A stretch of DNA of 64,000 bases, taken from NCBI RefSeq assembly GCF_000219625.1, contig NC_018213.1, positions 1,916,055 through 1,980,054 of the forward strand. The letters run 5' to 3'. Shown piece by piece: positions 20,101 to 30,367 of the stretch. Source of the DNA: Zymoseptoria tritici IPO323. Taxonomy: Eukaryota; Ascomycota; Dothideomycetes; Mycosphaerellales; Mycosphaerellaceae. The first letter of the stretch is position 1. Every line of letters begins with the position of its first letter. Both the position numbers and the translations under genes were made by a program. The notes below the pieces were generated by a model that made no database searches, had not been told where the DNA came from, and saw only the letters and a list, made by a program, of their open reading frames with translations.

Positions 20101-22201
20101 CCAAGCCTGATGATCGTTTGTCGACGACCTCTGGGCCCGGAGTGACCGGGACGTTGCTATCAACCTTGGCCGGCGAAGGCTGTAGCAGGATGCCTCGAAC
20201 GAGGCCACCCGTGATTGCGAAAGATGGCAGATCTTTAAGCTCAATGTTGTCTGCTTTGGGAGAAGACAGAGGTGTGCGCTTATCGCGCAGAGCGTCCGAA
20301 AAGCTCCCGCTTCGCTTGTGCGTATGTGTCGGTCTTATGGCCTTGGCTATCTTCGATTGAGGTGTGCTTGGCTTGTCCCTATCCCTGGCTCTCGCGGTGG
20401 GTCGCAGTCGCATGTTTCGCAAGAACGGGACTGAGCATGACAAGACCTCGAGACTCTGTACGCTCAGTGGCGATGTAGGTATGCTTGCAGTTCGGTTGGT
20501 AATGATCGTATCGCGGTTCTTGACTTCCTTCACTTGTGCAGTGGCCCCATCGCGACCTGTATCGGGGGCAGGCTCCTTCTCGGACTGCTTCTCGCGCTCC
20601 TTCTCGGATGCCCACGCCTGGCGAGTCCGCTCCTCGAGGTCTGGAAGCTCGATCTGCGTCATTTCGAAAATTGAAGCTCGTTCATTCGTTGGCCGGATCG
20701 TCAAGGGTAAGCTCAAAAGGGAGTTCTCAGATCCAGCCGGATTCGGGAGTCCTCCAGGAACAATGTCTGCTTCTGGATCAGTCTCATTGGCGTCCGACAT
20801 GGGCCAGTACACGGCACAGGTCCGTCTCCAGCACTTTTTCAATTCGCCCACGATATTGATGTTTCCAGATCTGGGATCATCCGTCTCTTGCAGTGATCGT
20901 GTAAGCTCATTCACCAGATCGCAGAAATTCCGTCGAAAGCCACCATCCTTCCTGAAGTCATCCATGAAATAGTTGAGTATCCAATGCCGAAGTGCAACGA
21001 AGGTCCTGACTCTGGCGATTCGGCCAGCATCGTTGCCGGCACCGAAAGCCCATCGCATACGAGCAAAGAGATATTCCAAGACATCGCGAGCTGGCATGAA
21101 GCAGCGGAAGGTCAGGAAGAAATCCGCGAGAAGCTCGTAATCCAGGAATTGTGGCGACGTGATCTGAGCAATCAGTCGTGCCGGGGTCGCGGCTATGATT
21201 CTGCCGGTCGAAGCTTGGAAGCGCACAACCGCAGGGTCGCCCAGGTTTCTTTCCAGCTTGTCGAAGAGCGCCGGCGTGATTGTACCATCAACGGTCGCCG
21301 GCCGGGTTGAGGTGACCAGAGAATGCGTGGCTGTGTCCCGGGCGGTGTACGTTTGAGGCGGATGAAGATATATGGAGCCTCCTGGAGCCATGCTCTCTCG
21401 TCCAGGTGGCAGAGGGAATATGCTGTCGTAGTCTGCTTTAGAGATGATGGATGATGGCACACCGTCAACGGTCGAGACGGTGTATATCGAGTTGTGCAAG
21501 TATGCAGTTCCAAGATCGCTGAATCGTGGTGTCCCAAGTCGGTAATGCGGAATTTTCATATCCAGTAGACCACCTGTTGCGAGATCTGTAGAGCTCCTCC
21601 GCCGTTTGAGACGCTCTTCGCGAGTGGGTGCTAGTTTGGAGACTTCATTCGGGTTATGAATGGTAGAGCAAGACTGTGATCGGTGTCTTCGCCGATCGTG
21701 CGCTTTCGCCGTCTCGAGCGTGAGCTCTGGTTCAGGCAAGGCTGTAACGGCAAGACTTCCTCCAGCACGCGGAGTCCACGTGCCCGATGCATTGCTCTCG
21801 CGATATGCTGGCCTTGGGGCATAGTATGAGTCGGCTATGTCGTAGGTTGCAGGAGGCGTTGCTGGGGCGTGGAGCACGTTCGGTGTGGCCATGCGGCTGG
21901 GTTTGAGGTACAACACTCCGCCTGCTCCAACATTGACCACAGCAAAGTTGCGTTGACGTTCTCCCTCTTCCGTGCTCTGACTGCCGATCGTCGGGACTGT
22001 ATCGATACGCCGATGTCCACTCGCCTCGAAGCCATCCTGCAGTATGAATGCATTTGCAGTGGCTGCGGAGGCAGCTTGGATCTGTCGCTCTTCGCTGTTC
22101 TGGTGCGCGTGTCGCTCACGACGCAATCGCATCGGTGGTGGTTTAGCTGGTACGGCGCCATTCTGACGCCGGCGAGACAGCGCGCTTTGCTCCATCTTCA
22201 C
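17105..22201 (-). CDS. LTE1: LTE1-type guanine nucleotide exchange factor (RasGEF_N + RasGEF)
   Basis: A single uninterrupted 1698-residue frame. The RasGEF N-terminal domain lies at about 305-450 (LIAQITSPQFLDYELLADFFLTFRCF-like, RTFVALRHWILNYF). The catalytic Cdc25-type domain lies at about 1440-1690 (FESEVIAEQLTIIEKDAL, VDWKDLI, RFNLVVKWCVSEVV, IPFIGLYTHDL, NFERYQ). About 1000 residues of Ser/Pro/Glu-rich, probably disordered sequence join them, including a four-unit 7-residue repeat near residue 1180. Yeast Lte1 promotes mitotic exit through the Ras-like Tem1 pathway at the bud cortex; whether the filamentous protein works as a true GEF is not shown. Two start codons lie two residues apart (MKMEQ); the first is used. 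The absence of introns over 5 kb is notable. Confidence 0.92.
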   Translation of the reverse strand: MKMEQSALSRRRQNGAVPAKPPPMRLRRERHAHQNSEERQIQAASAATANAFILQDGFEASGHRRIDTVPTIGSQSTEEGERQRNFAVVNVGAGGVLYLKPSRMATPNVLHAPATPPATYDIADSYYAPRPAYRESNASGTWTPRAGGSLAVTALPEPELTLETAKAHDRRRHRSQSCSTIHNPNEVSKLAPTREERLKRRRSSTDLATGGLLDMKIPHYRLGTPRFSDLGTAYLHNSIYTVSTVDGVPSSIISKADYDSIFPLPPGRESMAPGGSIYLHPPQTYTARDTATHSLVTSTRPATVDGTITPALFDKLERNLGDPAVVRFQASTGRIIAATPARLIAQITSPQFLDYELLADFFLTFRCFMPARDVLEYLFARMRWAFGAGNDAGRIARVRTFVALRHWILNYFMDDFRKDGGFRRNFCDLVNELTRSLQETDDPRSGNINIVGELKKCWRRTCAVYWPMSDANETDPEADIVPGGLPNPAGSENSLLSLPLTIRPTNERASIFEMTQIELPDLEERTRQAWASEKEREKQSEKEPAPDTGRDGATAQVKEVKNRDTIITNRTASIPTSPLSVQSLEVLSCSVPFLRNMRLRPTARARDRDKPSTPQSKIAKAIRPTHTHKRSGSFSDALRDKRTPLSSPKADNIELKDLPSFAITGGLVRGILLQPSPAKVDSNVPVTPGPEVVDKRSSGLEGYLGTERHHHIGVKKFVGEVRRALSIRKGGSSSRSPSRTLHSAGSSTSRGGSRGSDRAHREVKQEPDWQQLGGPPRLDLLGAKIESSYKEAREEVRLSKLQPMPKPEAKSEDEQDEGTAEDSPAEAPGTPRPGTAQKLDQDKDRDTEQSYDAKDFGRLNSHVTTGSRSIVIVDATGAPELPPMKPEALTSLSSMSTNMAPIPLFQDRRNFGASGESRKRDETHHSDQGTRWQSADSRMHSLLTGTGRWSAIENLGRSSDDSRPRSSSGVLPKGVYVPQLPNQIRRVPAGGDLKTANNVHELESMPRPHSTGTFSATTHSITTSLALLAETDGSLNKMPLVAIQRKSSVSLLHTHSSQPILRDSFKSEIVRLKNMPDRESTGGIEDTLLKLEGKIPSPSYTNFSGGSTSDLREEDRGHTPTIMRDMSRPILQQMPNGELKEVRMLPVLKQLPDGRLVEVDISEVNMEFGNHGFNGSSTGFTGSSQGFTDSTQNFNNSTPALDTFASPMTETQGASIFHPSGSMAPSRYSRALIPVHLSPTSEHRLTASSVSSSNSALAVPGRNNGRYSSKGYSGTSTPESFARVSQPASAVDGDMSNGRYSSYRASNWRGQGGTESFLLSENDTLSDISTEIADPSESGVRSFYFNETSHEEPLEAPPLHTFETPPSTAGGGGYESPDRRQLLPRITPRQPQRRILKSKISHPKLEAQAANQPFPRRDGNESRQRGRTSPESTIEDTSSHMPFVLAFESEVIAEQLTIIEKDALDEVDWKDLISLNWQQSPPTCRNWVDYLNRETANGIDIVIARFNLVVKWCVSEVVLTELPSERARAITKYIHIASHCHRLHNYASLYQITLGLLSSDLARLKKTWSLVALREKQMLEHLEQLCRPLRNFQSLRAEMETAMPGNGIIPFIGLYTHDLMFNALKSARINSTAPEKEPLINFERYQTAAMIVKNLLRLTEASSRYTFSPDTEALSRCLWIAALSDQEIAQRSRALEQS
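18606..18689 (-). repeat. Four 21-bp tandem repeats inside LTE1
   Basis: Four consecutive 21-base units encode a 7-residue repeat of the form G-F-x-x-S-[ST]-x (GFNGSST, GFTGSSQ, GFTDSTQ, NFNNSTP). They lie in the disordered linker. The period is a multiple of three, so copy changes would keep the frame. Confidence 0.8.
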
Positions 22202-22833
22202 GATCCATGGACGTTCTCACACAGGTCTTGCTTCCAGCTGTGTCGTGTGTCGGCGCGAGAATGAAAGGAAGATACTCCCCAAGAGCTCTGCGAGTCGCGT
22301 GTAGGATGGACACTCGTTATACGTCACTCATTGCACACACTTTCCGTCTGGCGGGAGGCGATCAGCTTGCTCGAGTCAGTGACCGCATGCCCTAGGGCGT
22401 GCTTTGATTGCCCGTCATGTTCGGCGACGCCCGATGGTCGACGAGAAGAACGAAGAGAGGAGTGAACGGCAAGAGAATTCGCGCATATACTTATCGTATC
22501 GCACAGGACATGCTCGGCGATGATATTCAGGCATATCGAGATGCGGTGAGGTGTGTTTCCGCGTTGATGTGCGTCCATCCCATTGCAAATTCGTCCGGTG
22601 GAGACAGGTACCTACAAGGGCCAGGATAAAACGGGCACTAAATCAAGCGCTACACCAAAATTAGTATGGTAGAGTTAGGGCTCTGCCCACCTCGTCCTGC
22701 GTGTGTTGCCCTTACCTCTCCTGCTGTTGTATACACCTCTTTTGGCTCCAAAACGTCGATTACCGCTCTTAGAGCCCTTCTCTTATCAGCTTATTAATTA
22801 GCACCAACAATTGCATGGTCACCTGACCTTCTA
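22202..22833. other. LTE1 upstream region and left flank of transposon relic
   Basis: The first 400 bases are the LTE1 promoter. From about 22640 the composition changes to AT-rich sequence with many TAA/TTA words, marking the left part of the piggyBac relic. The exact terminus and a TTAA target duplication could not be fixed by eye. Confidence 0.45.
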
Positions 22834-25018
22834 GTGTGTGTATTCATCTACCTTTTGCTAATAGAGCCCTTCGACGACGAGCAGCTTAATTGTGATCCAA
22901 ATAACGCCTTTAAAGAGATAGATATGGAGGGTAGTAAGCTGCCTAATAATGAGGAGCAGGAGGTGGATCGTTTATGGATTAAGAGGCGTGTTATCGAGGA
23001 TGGTGTCGAAGGAGGTAGTGTTGCTAATAGCATTTGTAAGCCGGTGGATATCGATCGTCGAGAGGGCTGGCAATACACTCTACTGCAAGGAACACACTAT
23101 AAGCGTATCGTGCAGCCTCTGCCGCTAGAGGGTGTCGGTCGTAAGGGACTGCCGTTAGCTTACTTCAAGCTGTTCTTTGATTAGCCTGTTTATAAGCGAA
23201 TAGCTAAGTACACTAATCTGTATGCCGCTACTAAGGAAGCGTGGAAGGAAGCAGACGGAAGTATTAAGGTCTGTAGCAAGCCCTAGGAGCCGGTAACAGC
23301 TGCTAAGATGAAGATATAGCTCGGCATTGTAATCTATATGTTAGCGATTTAGATGGCTAACAAGGAAGACTACTTCAACTATAATCCGGCTTGGCTAACC
23401 CACAATACTATTAAAAACAGTAGTATAGTTAAAGCGCGCTTTAATCAGATCCGGGCTGCTCTGCACCTCGAGGATCTAGCTAACACGCCAGCCGGTGTTG
23501 GGCTCTAGCTATAGAAGTGGATTTAATAGCTGTCTAATAACTAGCGAAGGAAGTATGTGTATTAGGTAACGCCTGGCAGTAAGGTTAGTATAGACGAGGT
23601 CCTTATCCGCTTCACCGGCCGCTCCTTCTATGTGGTAAACATGCGCAGTAAGCTAACCCCTATAGGGTATTACATCCTCGCGGTTTGTGAGCGCGGCTAC
23701 CTCGTTGGATTCGCCTATTACTCGCCGAAGCATGGATTCGAGGAGTAGTAGCTAGCGGTGGTGCTTGACGAGGTTCGGCGTGTGCGTGAGCGGACGGTTG
23801 CTGAGTGGAAGAAGATTGAGAAGAAGAATCAAAACGACGACATTAATTCGAGAAGTTCAGCGACGGCCGGTCCCGCCGCGCTCCTTCCTAATCCGGACGT
23901 TAACTTAGCAGCTGAGCTAAACGATCGAGCAAGAGCCGTAGTAGTGTTGTTGCTGTTTTCTTTACGACCATTTATTACTAACGGACGATTCTACCACGTA
24001 TACATAGACAATCTCTTCAGCAACATCGCTATATTCGCTGTTCTGCGCTATTACAACATCGCCGCGACTAGCACCGTGCGATCTACCTTAAAACAATGGC
24101 TATGGCAAGGTGCGAAGTTTATAACTAATAAGCGGGGGGTCCCGCACGAAGTTAACCTCACTCGCAAAACGACGACCTTCGAATACAACACTATCCTTAT
24201 AAGACCGCTCTATAACGTCGCCGCCGTGCTCTGGCAAGACCGCCAACTCGTCCAGTTTCTTACTACCGGCTACGACCCCGAGCAACGCGAGGCACGGAGC
24301 AGAAGGCGACTAAGAGCAGTAAACAACTTCATTCGAAATCACGTCCGGCCACACTGGACCGCACCGCGCGATATTTATCAGATGCCGCTCGTCGCTAGTT
24401 ACTACAACGAGTTTATAGGCGGCGTAGATATCTACGATTAATTAAGAAGCTACTGCTCTGCACAGCATAAGGCTAACAAGCTATAGCACCCTCTGTTTTA
24501 CTTCCTTCTTGATGGCGCGGTAATTAACGCCTTCATTCTTTATAGAGATTCCTTATCACGCCGCACTAAACAACGAAACTTCCGCACCACGCTCGCCCTC
24601 AGCCTCGTTCGAGAAGGCGTGCGAGAGCTCTCAGTTCTCCGGCAACAGCAGGGAATGGCACTAATTAATGGAGAACCGCGCGAACAGCGCGATGAATATA
24701 GCCGCTTCTTGAAGGGCAACACTATCAACAAGGGCATAGCCATGCCTCGCAACTTAAGGGGGCATTACTTCAAGAAGGGCGACTCACTCGGCATTGCTTA
24801 GTTAACACGTCTTAACCTTACCAAACCTTATAACATGGCTCTATATCTAAATTAGAACGCCTACTAATGCTACCTCTGCAGGTGGTATTCTACTGCACTA
24901 AAGAAGAACGACCGCAACGTAAAGAAGGGGTTTATGTATTGCAAGGATTGTAGCCCTCGTTACCCCCTCTGTGTTAATTGCAGAGTTACATAGCATTGCA
25001 TTAAAGATAATAACCTCG
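22834..25018 (+). pseudogene. piggyBac-type transposase, RIP-like decay
   Basis: One reading frame can be followed across about 2.2 kb and shows the DDE_Tnp_1_7 (piggyBac) fold in order. An N-terminal part runs to 23184. Then come the block with SIDEVLIRFTGRS, the block HVYIDNLFSN, the block YYNEFIGGVDIYD, and a C-terminal cysteine-rich zinc-binding tail (CYLC, CKDC, CVNC). The three catalytic Asp positions of the family are still readable. The frame is cut by about 15 stops, nearly all TAG where CAG or TGG is expected, with a few TAA. That is the CpA-to-TpA pattern (both strands) left by repeat-induced point mutation. The longest intact piece is 23758-24441 (227 codons). No frameshift is needed to read through, so decay was by substitution. 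It cannot encode a working transposase. Confidence 0.9.
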
Positions 25019-25054
25019 CAGATGCTATGGCACTAACACCGTATTTACGACCTT

Positions 25055-25483
25055 CTAACGCACCTTCTCGCGCACCTCTAACAACACTAAATACACTATT
25101 CTTAGCTCCTTACGTAGGGCTCTTAACTCCGACTCTATGCCCTCAATCCGAGCTACCAAACCTTCTATCGATCTATCAACTGCAGCTTCCGCTCTACCCC
25201 CCTCGACACCCCCTTCGAGAGCTGCTATAAGCTCTAGTAGCACCGGCGCCGGCGGTGTTAAATACAGCGGTAGTGGACTAACTAATAGTAAAGAGTCCGT
25301 CTATACAGTAGTAGTTGCGATGTTCTTAACAATAGTAGAGCGGTCGGATAGATAAGGATCTTCCACAAATTGAGTGTCGATAACAGGTAGTAGATCGAGG
25401 TTACTGTTATTAGTTAATAGGCTAAGGGTATCGTTGTTAGGCTCGCTATTACTAATCTTTGTATACAATTAGCTCAAAAGCAT
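25055..25483 (-). pseudogene. Minus-strand coiled-coil ORF of the piggyBac element, two stops
   Basis: Downstream of the transposase and facing it, a minus-strand frame of about 142 codons starts with ATG at 25483 and ends with TAG at 25055. It is interrupted only by one TAA and one TAG at positions where CAA and CAG would read through. The part before 25243 is rich in N, D, T, L and P. The last 60 residues predict a coiled coil with E/R/L heptads (RIEGIESELRALRKELR). No known family was recognised. Its place at the transposase tail and the same stop type suggest it belongs to the element and decayed with it. It could be an accessory protein of the transposon; this is inference. Confidence 0.5.
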
Positions 25484-25548
25484 GTACAACAGTCCTAGCC
25501 CTTGCTAACCTCTTCCTTTATAACCGGTGGAGCCATAACCTTGGATTT

Positions 25549-25580
25549 GGAGCTGTATACACCATTCGGAGCTGTATACA
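25549..25580. repeat. Direct repeat of GGAGCTGTATACA
   Basis: Two identical 13-base copies (25549-25561 and 25568-25580) at a 19-base period, just beyond the right side of the transposon relic. They could be subterminal repeats of the element or an unrelated duplication. Confidence 0.7.
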
Positions 25581-26173
25581 GCGATTTTTGAGGGTTCGAA
25601 CGGTAAGGAAATCTACTACTACAAGGGTGGATGCACGGCCTATTAAGATGCTTGTTCACCACCAAAAATAGGTGAGAGTTTAGCGCTAACATAGGACAGC
25701 CGTCTACCAAGGATCCTCGGCCTTTCATCGGAATCACCGCTTGAGCGGCAATGGGATGGCAGCTTACCCCCGTTGTGCGCCAATGCAAGGTTCCTCCCGG
25801 CACAAGCCACGGGCGTCCAACCGCACTCATCCTCGGCCCAGCCATCTACGTCGTGTGGGCTCAATGCTACCACTGCGGCGAGGCGGCGCGATGCACACTG
25901 CATAGATCTCGATGCCTGGTCGGCCAAAAGGTCTCCTTATTCCTCTCCACCAATGGCGAGCTGAGGTGCGGAGGCTACCACACACAACCAAGCGAGTGCC
26001 GATAGCAGCTGCGAACTGTTCTTTGCAATAGTGCAGCTAATGCAATCGTTCTACATGAAAGGCTGCATCGCGTAGAATGCAAGTCATTAGTTCTCATCTC
26101 TCTGTATCATCTATCCTCTATGATCTGCTGTGATCTCTTGACAACCATAACGTTCCTGCTCAAGCTTCTTCAT
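25581..26173. other. Flank between transposon relic and DDHD gene
   Basis: GC content rises again after about 25640. An 84-codon plus-strand frame at 25751-26005 is rich in cysteine but has no signal peptide or family and is not called. The right-hand part should hold the DDHD gene's 3' UTR. Confidence 0.4.
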
Positions 26174-29100
26174 TCACGCCTTCCCTCTGCCAGCACTCTC
26201 CGCCCTCGGGCGAACCACTCGATGACGGGAGAGCAATTGCGACACAATGAAATGGCTGACATCTTCGTCTCCCCAATATGACAGATGGCTTGCGATAGCT
26301 GCGATCAAGTTGATGTCAAACGCACCTTCCTGGATGGAGAAGTCAACGCGGCCATTTTCTGCGTCCTGATCAGCGATATGTCCCTGTTGCACAGTCGAAT
26401 GGTAATGTTGAACTTACGATTGAGTCTTCGCACTTTCGCTTCTTCCTTGCGGAGTTTGCGGCCACGTTCTTCTGCATCCGCCCATTCCGCCGTTCCCTTG
26501 ACCGCACCACCTAGATCGCGAATCTCTGCATCGCTTTGTGCGGACTTGCGGCGCTTCTCAAAGTCTCCAGACAGCGTTTCCAGTTCGTTCTGAATCAGGG
26601 TTCGAGGATGCCGTCCTTCGTCTGCATTCGAAGTCGCGGTCCTGTCATGATCTATTTTGTCCTCGTTGATTTTCGCAATTTCCGTGCCCCTTGGAGGCAA
26701 AGGCGCGGTGGGAGGTGCGACTCCTGCGCCCAAGTTGGTACCGGCGCTCGACGAGGAAGTCGATGTGTTCAGACTCGGTCCCATAGATAGTGGACCACTA
26801 CTCTTAGCGTTCAAAGCTCCTTTTGTAGACTCCTCGCCGTAGCCGAGACCGCGAGTGAGTAGGCTGGACGCGACGCTCGACCACATACTGCTGACACTCT
26901 TGCCGACGCGAGCTCCTATGCCCGTGAAGCCTTGCCCGACGGAAGCGCCGAAGAAGCCGCGCTTCGTGTAAGGCAAAGGTTGCGGCTTAAGTGCAGCCAT
27001 AGCAGGGGAGATGAGTGGTTCGATGCGGTAGGAGATTGGGTCGGTCGGATGGAAAATGTTGAAGATCGAGCTGCACTTTGGCCTCGAAACGGGATTCTCG
27101 CCGTGCACATCGCCAGGGTCGGGATTCACTGCTTTCTTGCTCGATGTGGGACCAGGCATCGGATCGTCCATACCGCCGAGGTCGCTGCCCACACTTACGT
27201 GTCGGTGTTCGTCCGTTTGACGTGCCGCGATCGTTCGTCCTCCTAACATCTGAAAGAGACCGATTGGAGAACCAAGCGCGTAGAAGTCTTCGACCGGGAA
27301 GTCCAGCTGGTACCCCTTTTCACCTTTGCGCTTGGGCTTTAGCTGTGAGTCTTGCCGGCAGAGAATGTCAAACAGGATGGCCGATCCAAGTGAATGACCG
27401 ATGAGGCTGATCTTGCCGTCGAAGGTCGGGTTCCGCTGCATGAACCTATGGCTATTAGCACGATTGCGATGTTCAGGTTGATGATCGTTACTCACAGGCG
27501 ATGGATTCTGTTGAGCTCATCTAGCACAATGCCCGAGATGTGGTCCTTGTAGGCCGGACTATCATAGAGAAGGATATCAAGCGCCAGGTCAGTGATGAGA
27601 TTGCGCACTGCAGGCACGCCCTCCACTGTGATATCCTCGAGACTCGGGTAGTCTTCGTCGTCCGCGTCAGTGTCAGCGATGTCGTGTTCCTTGCGGTTGT
27701 GGCGCAACGACTGCTTCGGAAAGTCGAGCAAATGCCGCCAGCAAATTGGCAGTACTTGAACACGACTGTTCACAGTGGCGGAATTCTCAAGTTCGGCGTT
27801 CAGTGCTCTCAGATCCGGCGAGTCGGCGTAGACGGTCTTCAAGGTCTTGCGAAGAGTGTTGACATCATGTACAAAGTTCACACTTTCGAGTCTCAGTCCC
27901 AAGCGCTGACCGATGCCATGCGTAACAAGAATTAAATGCTCGATCTCACGGCCCTGATCGTCATTCTCTGCCTCGCGATAGTCGTCTTCCATCTCGCGCT
28001 CATCACGCTTACGCGCTTCTTCGTCTTGCTTGGCACGGTCGTGACTGCTCCCTGTGGCATCTTCCATCAAGGCTGACATCTGACGTTGGAGTTGTGATCT
28101 CTTCGTTTCGGACATGCTAGGCCGTTCTTGTGCCTCTTCCTCCGCATTGCCCTGCTTGTCGTCATCTTTCTTTTCAGCATTCTTGTCTTCGGTCACCTTG
28201 CCTTCTTTCGTGACCGGCTTCTTCGCTGTGTCCACGTAGCCGCGAGTCATTTTCATGCCCGCAAAGTGTCCACCGCCACCTATGCGCTGGTATACAGAGT
28301 AATTCATTCTCGAGAGAAAGTCGTCCGTTAACAGCCATGCCGTGGCGCCATCCTGGTAGGTCACCACTGAGTTCATGTGGGCGCCAAACAGCCGATATGT
28401 GCTTTCGATACCTCCAGGTTGCACAGATACACCCGCATCTTCGGCGGGCTGCTTGCGAAGATTCGTCTGTGAGTGCTTGCCAGAAAGAGATGGAGTTGAC
28501 GGTGCTTTCGTTTCCGTCTCTGACCCAGGTGTCCATGAAAGAGGACGCGGCTGCGAGGCAGAGCCAGTGTTGGTACCAGCTTTCGTCTCGGCGGACTTGG
28601 ACTGCGACGCTTGGGCGGACGGCAATTTCCAGGCCTTTACTTTCAAGTAGCCTTCCTCTAGCTGAGCAGCAAGATTCTCGTCGCATGGCCTTTGTACTTG
28701 TCCGTCCTGGTAGAACCACGTGCCTCTTCGCACGTCGTACACAGGTCCATGCCAATATGCTGGTGCCAGTTCTCGTCTGCTCACGTCGACATCAAAAAGA
28801 TAATCCTCATTCACAGGCACCTTGATCTTTCCTGGTTTGTGCTCATCTTTCAGACTGATGTTCGGCTTCGCATCCGAACGCACTTCTCCCATGTCGCCGC
28901 CTTGCAGCGCATGCTTCGAGTTATCCTCTGCATCCTCTGTCTCCAACAGCTTTTGAAACGCGACTTCGATGGACTTCGAGTCGGTTTTGGAGAAGGCCGA
29001 ATATTTCTTGGGTATTCCAGCTGGCTTCTCTTCATTCGTTGTGCCCGCAGGATTGGGCCTACGCTTCGGTACATCCACTGCATGGAACCATTGCGGCCTC

Positions 29101-29306
29101 AGAGGCGGACAGTCTTTGGGGTACTTCCTCCTCAAACTCAGCCTATTCCTGTTGTTGACCATATGATCTGCACCCTTTTCTTGCTGCACCAGTGTAGGTC
29201 CTGGCTCGGGCTCGCCATCCTTTCCTTTACTGATTGGTATTGTAGGACTCCTGCTCCATGGTGAAAGCTTGCTCAGGTAGGATTTACCACTCTCCTGGGC
29301 TGCCAT
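26174..29306 (-). CDS. DDHD-domain phospholipase A1
   Basis: Three exons on the minus strand: 29306-27496, 27445-26418 and 26358-26174, giving 1007 residues. The N-terminal WWE-like region carries LAPAYWHGPVYDVRRGTWFYQDG. A first lipase motif reads LVTHGIGQRLG, and exon 2 opens with the nucleophile elbow LIGHSLGSAILFD. The DDHD domain follows (VEDFYALGSPIGLF, IFHPTDPISYRIEP), with two of its metal-type Asp/His positions in exon 3 (GRVDFSIQEG, SHLSYWGDEDVSHF). The family hydrolyses phosphatidic acid and related lipids at the Golgi/ER or mitochondria (yeast Ddl1, mammalian PA-PLA1). Two 50-60 bp introns have GTGAGT and GTAAGT donors. The last acceptor is GCAG at 26359-26361, chosen because it alone restores the conserved LNxNGRVDF reading. 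Confidence 0.93.
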
Positions 29307-29893
29307 CTCAGGTTTGTTCTGCCATTCCTTCTTGCTCAGCGAGACTGGACCTCGTTTGAGCGGATCAGCTTCAGCAGATACCCAAGGAATGCTTCGTTTG
29401 AGGATCTGCGTCCAAGACGACAGACGTGGAGGTCGTGCCAGCGTAACAGCTGTCGAGTTTCAAGGTCAGGTCAAGCTTGCTGTGACGATTCAGAGACAGG
29501 GTGCTTGTTCGAGTTCAAGGATGCTCGGTGTTACAATAGAAGAAGATGACCCATCACAAGGACATTTCAACGACGAAGATAGCACACCAAGAGAGCGACT
29601 GGGGTGAATCATATGCGGCGTGTTTGGGTTGGACCTCAATGTTGGATCTTGTCTCTAAAACAAAGTGACGTAGAATTAGGACAGAGCGCGACTTCCGCAC
29701 CAAGCTTCAAAATCTCGTCGACCAAATTTCTTCACCAAGTGCGTGACCACCCATTCCACCGCACATCAGCGCTATTGTCGCAAGTTCAGCGGCGATCAAG
29801 AAGTGTGATCGCTGCGTGTGCTGATGGTGCGACCTAAACACGACCACTGACTCCTTGTCTCAGACTCTTTCTCTCCCCTAGCCACAGACGAAA
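29307..29893. other. Divergent intergenic, DDHD gene / thioesterase
   Basis: Head-to-head promoters with C/T-rich leader just before 29894. No other feature is seen. Confidence 0.45.
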
Positions 29894-30367
29894 ATGGCCG
29901 ACGACGCCGTCAAGTCACGCGAGCATCTTCACATCGAGCACCTTGTGCAAACCAAACTGCCTACCAGCCCGATCTACGCTTTCCTTCTTACTGGCGTCAG
30001 GATTGTCGATGCATCGAAAGGACATTTCACTGCCCGGCTCCCGCTTTCACAAAATCACATGAACTCGGGAAACAGCCTTCATGGAGCTGTATCGGCAACC
30101 ATAGTCGACTGGGCAGGCGGCATGGCTATCTCGACGCACGACCTTCGAAGCGGCAGCGGTGTCTCCATTGACATTCATGTCACGTACCAGTCTGGCGCAA
30201 AAGTCGGCGAAGAGATCGAGATTGAGGGCATAGCAGAACGCGTCGGCGGCAGTCTGGGTTTCACGAAGGTCACGATCTACAAGGTCGAGGACGGCAAGAG
30301 AGGGAAGATAGTCATATCGGGCACCCACACCAAGTTTGTAAAGGGCTCCGAGCCGAAGAAGGAATGA
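29894..30367 (+). CDS. Hotdog-fold acyl-CoA thioesterase (ACOT13/THEM2-like)
   Basis: Single-exon, 157 residues. The 4HBT hotdog core covers about 50-145: LPLSQNHMNSGNSLHGAVSATIVDWAG-like helix with conserved N, HG and D, then SIDIHVTYQSGAKVGEEIEIEG and a final strand KIVISGTHTKFV. The size and order match the THEM2/PaaI family, which hydrolyses medium- and long-chain acyl-CoA, often in mitochondria or cytosol. No clear targeting sequence is visible. The start at 29894 has the context GAAAATGG. The substrate is not deducible from sequence. Confidence 0.9.
   Translation: MADDAVKSREHLHIEHLVQTKLPTSPIYAFLLTGVRIVDASKGHFTARLPLSQNHMNSGNSLHGAVSATIVDWAGGMAISTHDLRSGSGVSIDIHVTYQSGAKVGEEIEIEGIAERVGGSLGFTKVTIYKVEDGKRGKIVISGTHTKFVKGSEPKKE

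Noticed and set aside
22640..25520. Terminal inverted repeats and TTAA duplication of the piggyBac relic
   Set aside because: CTGTTGTA occurs near both edges in opposite orientation, but the surrounding alignment is weak and no TTAA pair could be fixed, so the element boundaries are not claimed.
25597..25620. GGTTCGAAC word resembling a tRNA B box
   Set aside because: No A box at the right distance and no cloverleaf fold; it lies beside the transposon relic.
25751..26005. An 84-codon cysteine-rich plus-strand frame
   Set aside because: Eight or so cysteines caught the eye, but there is no signal peptide, no regular spacing and it overlaps a minus-strand frame of equal quality.
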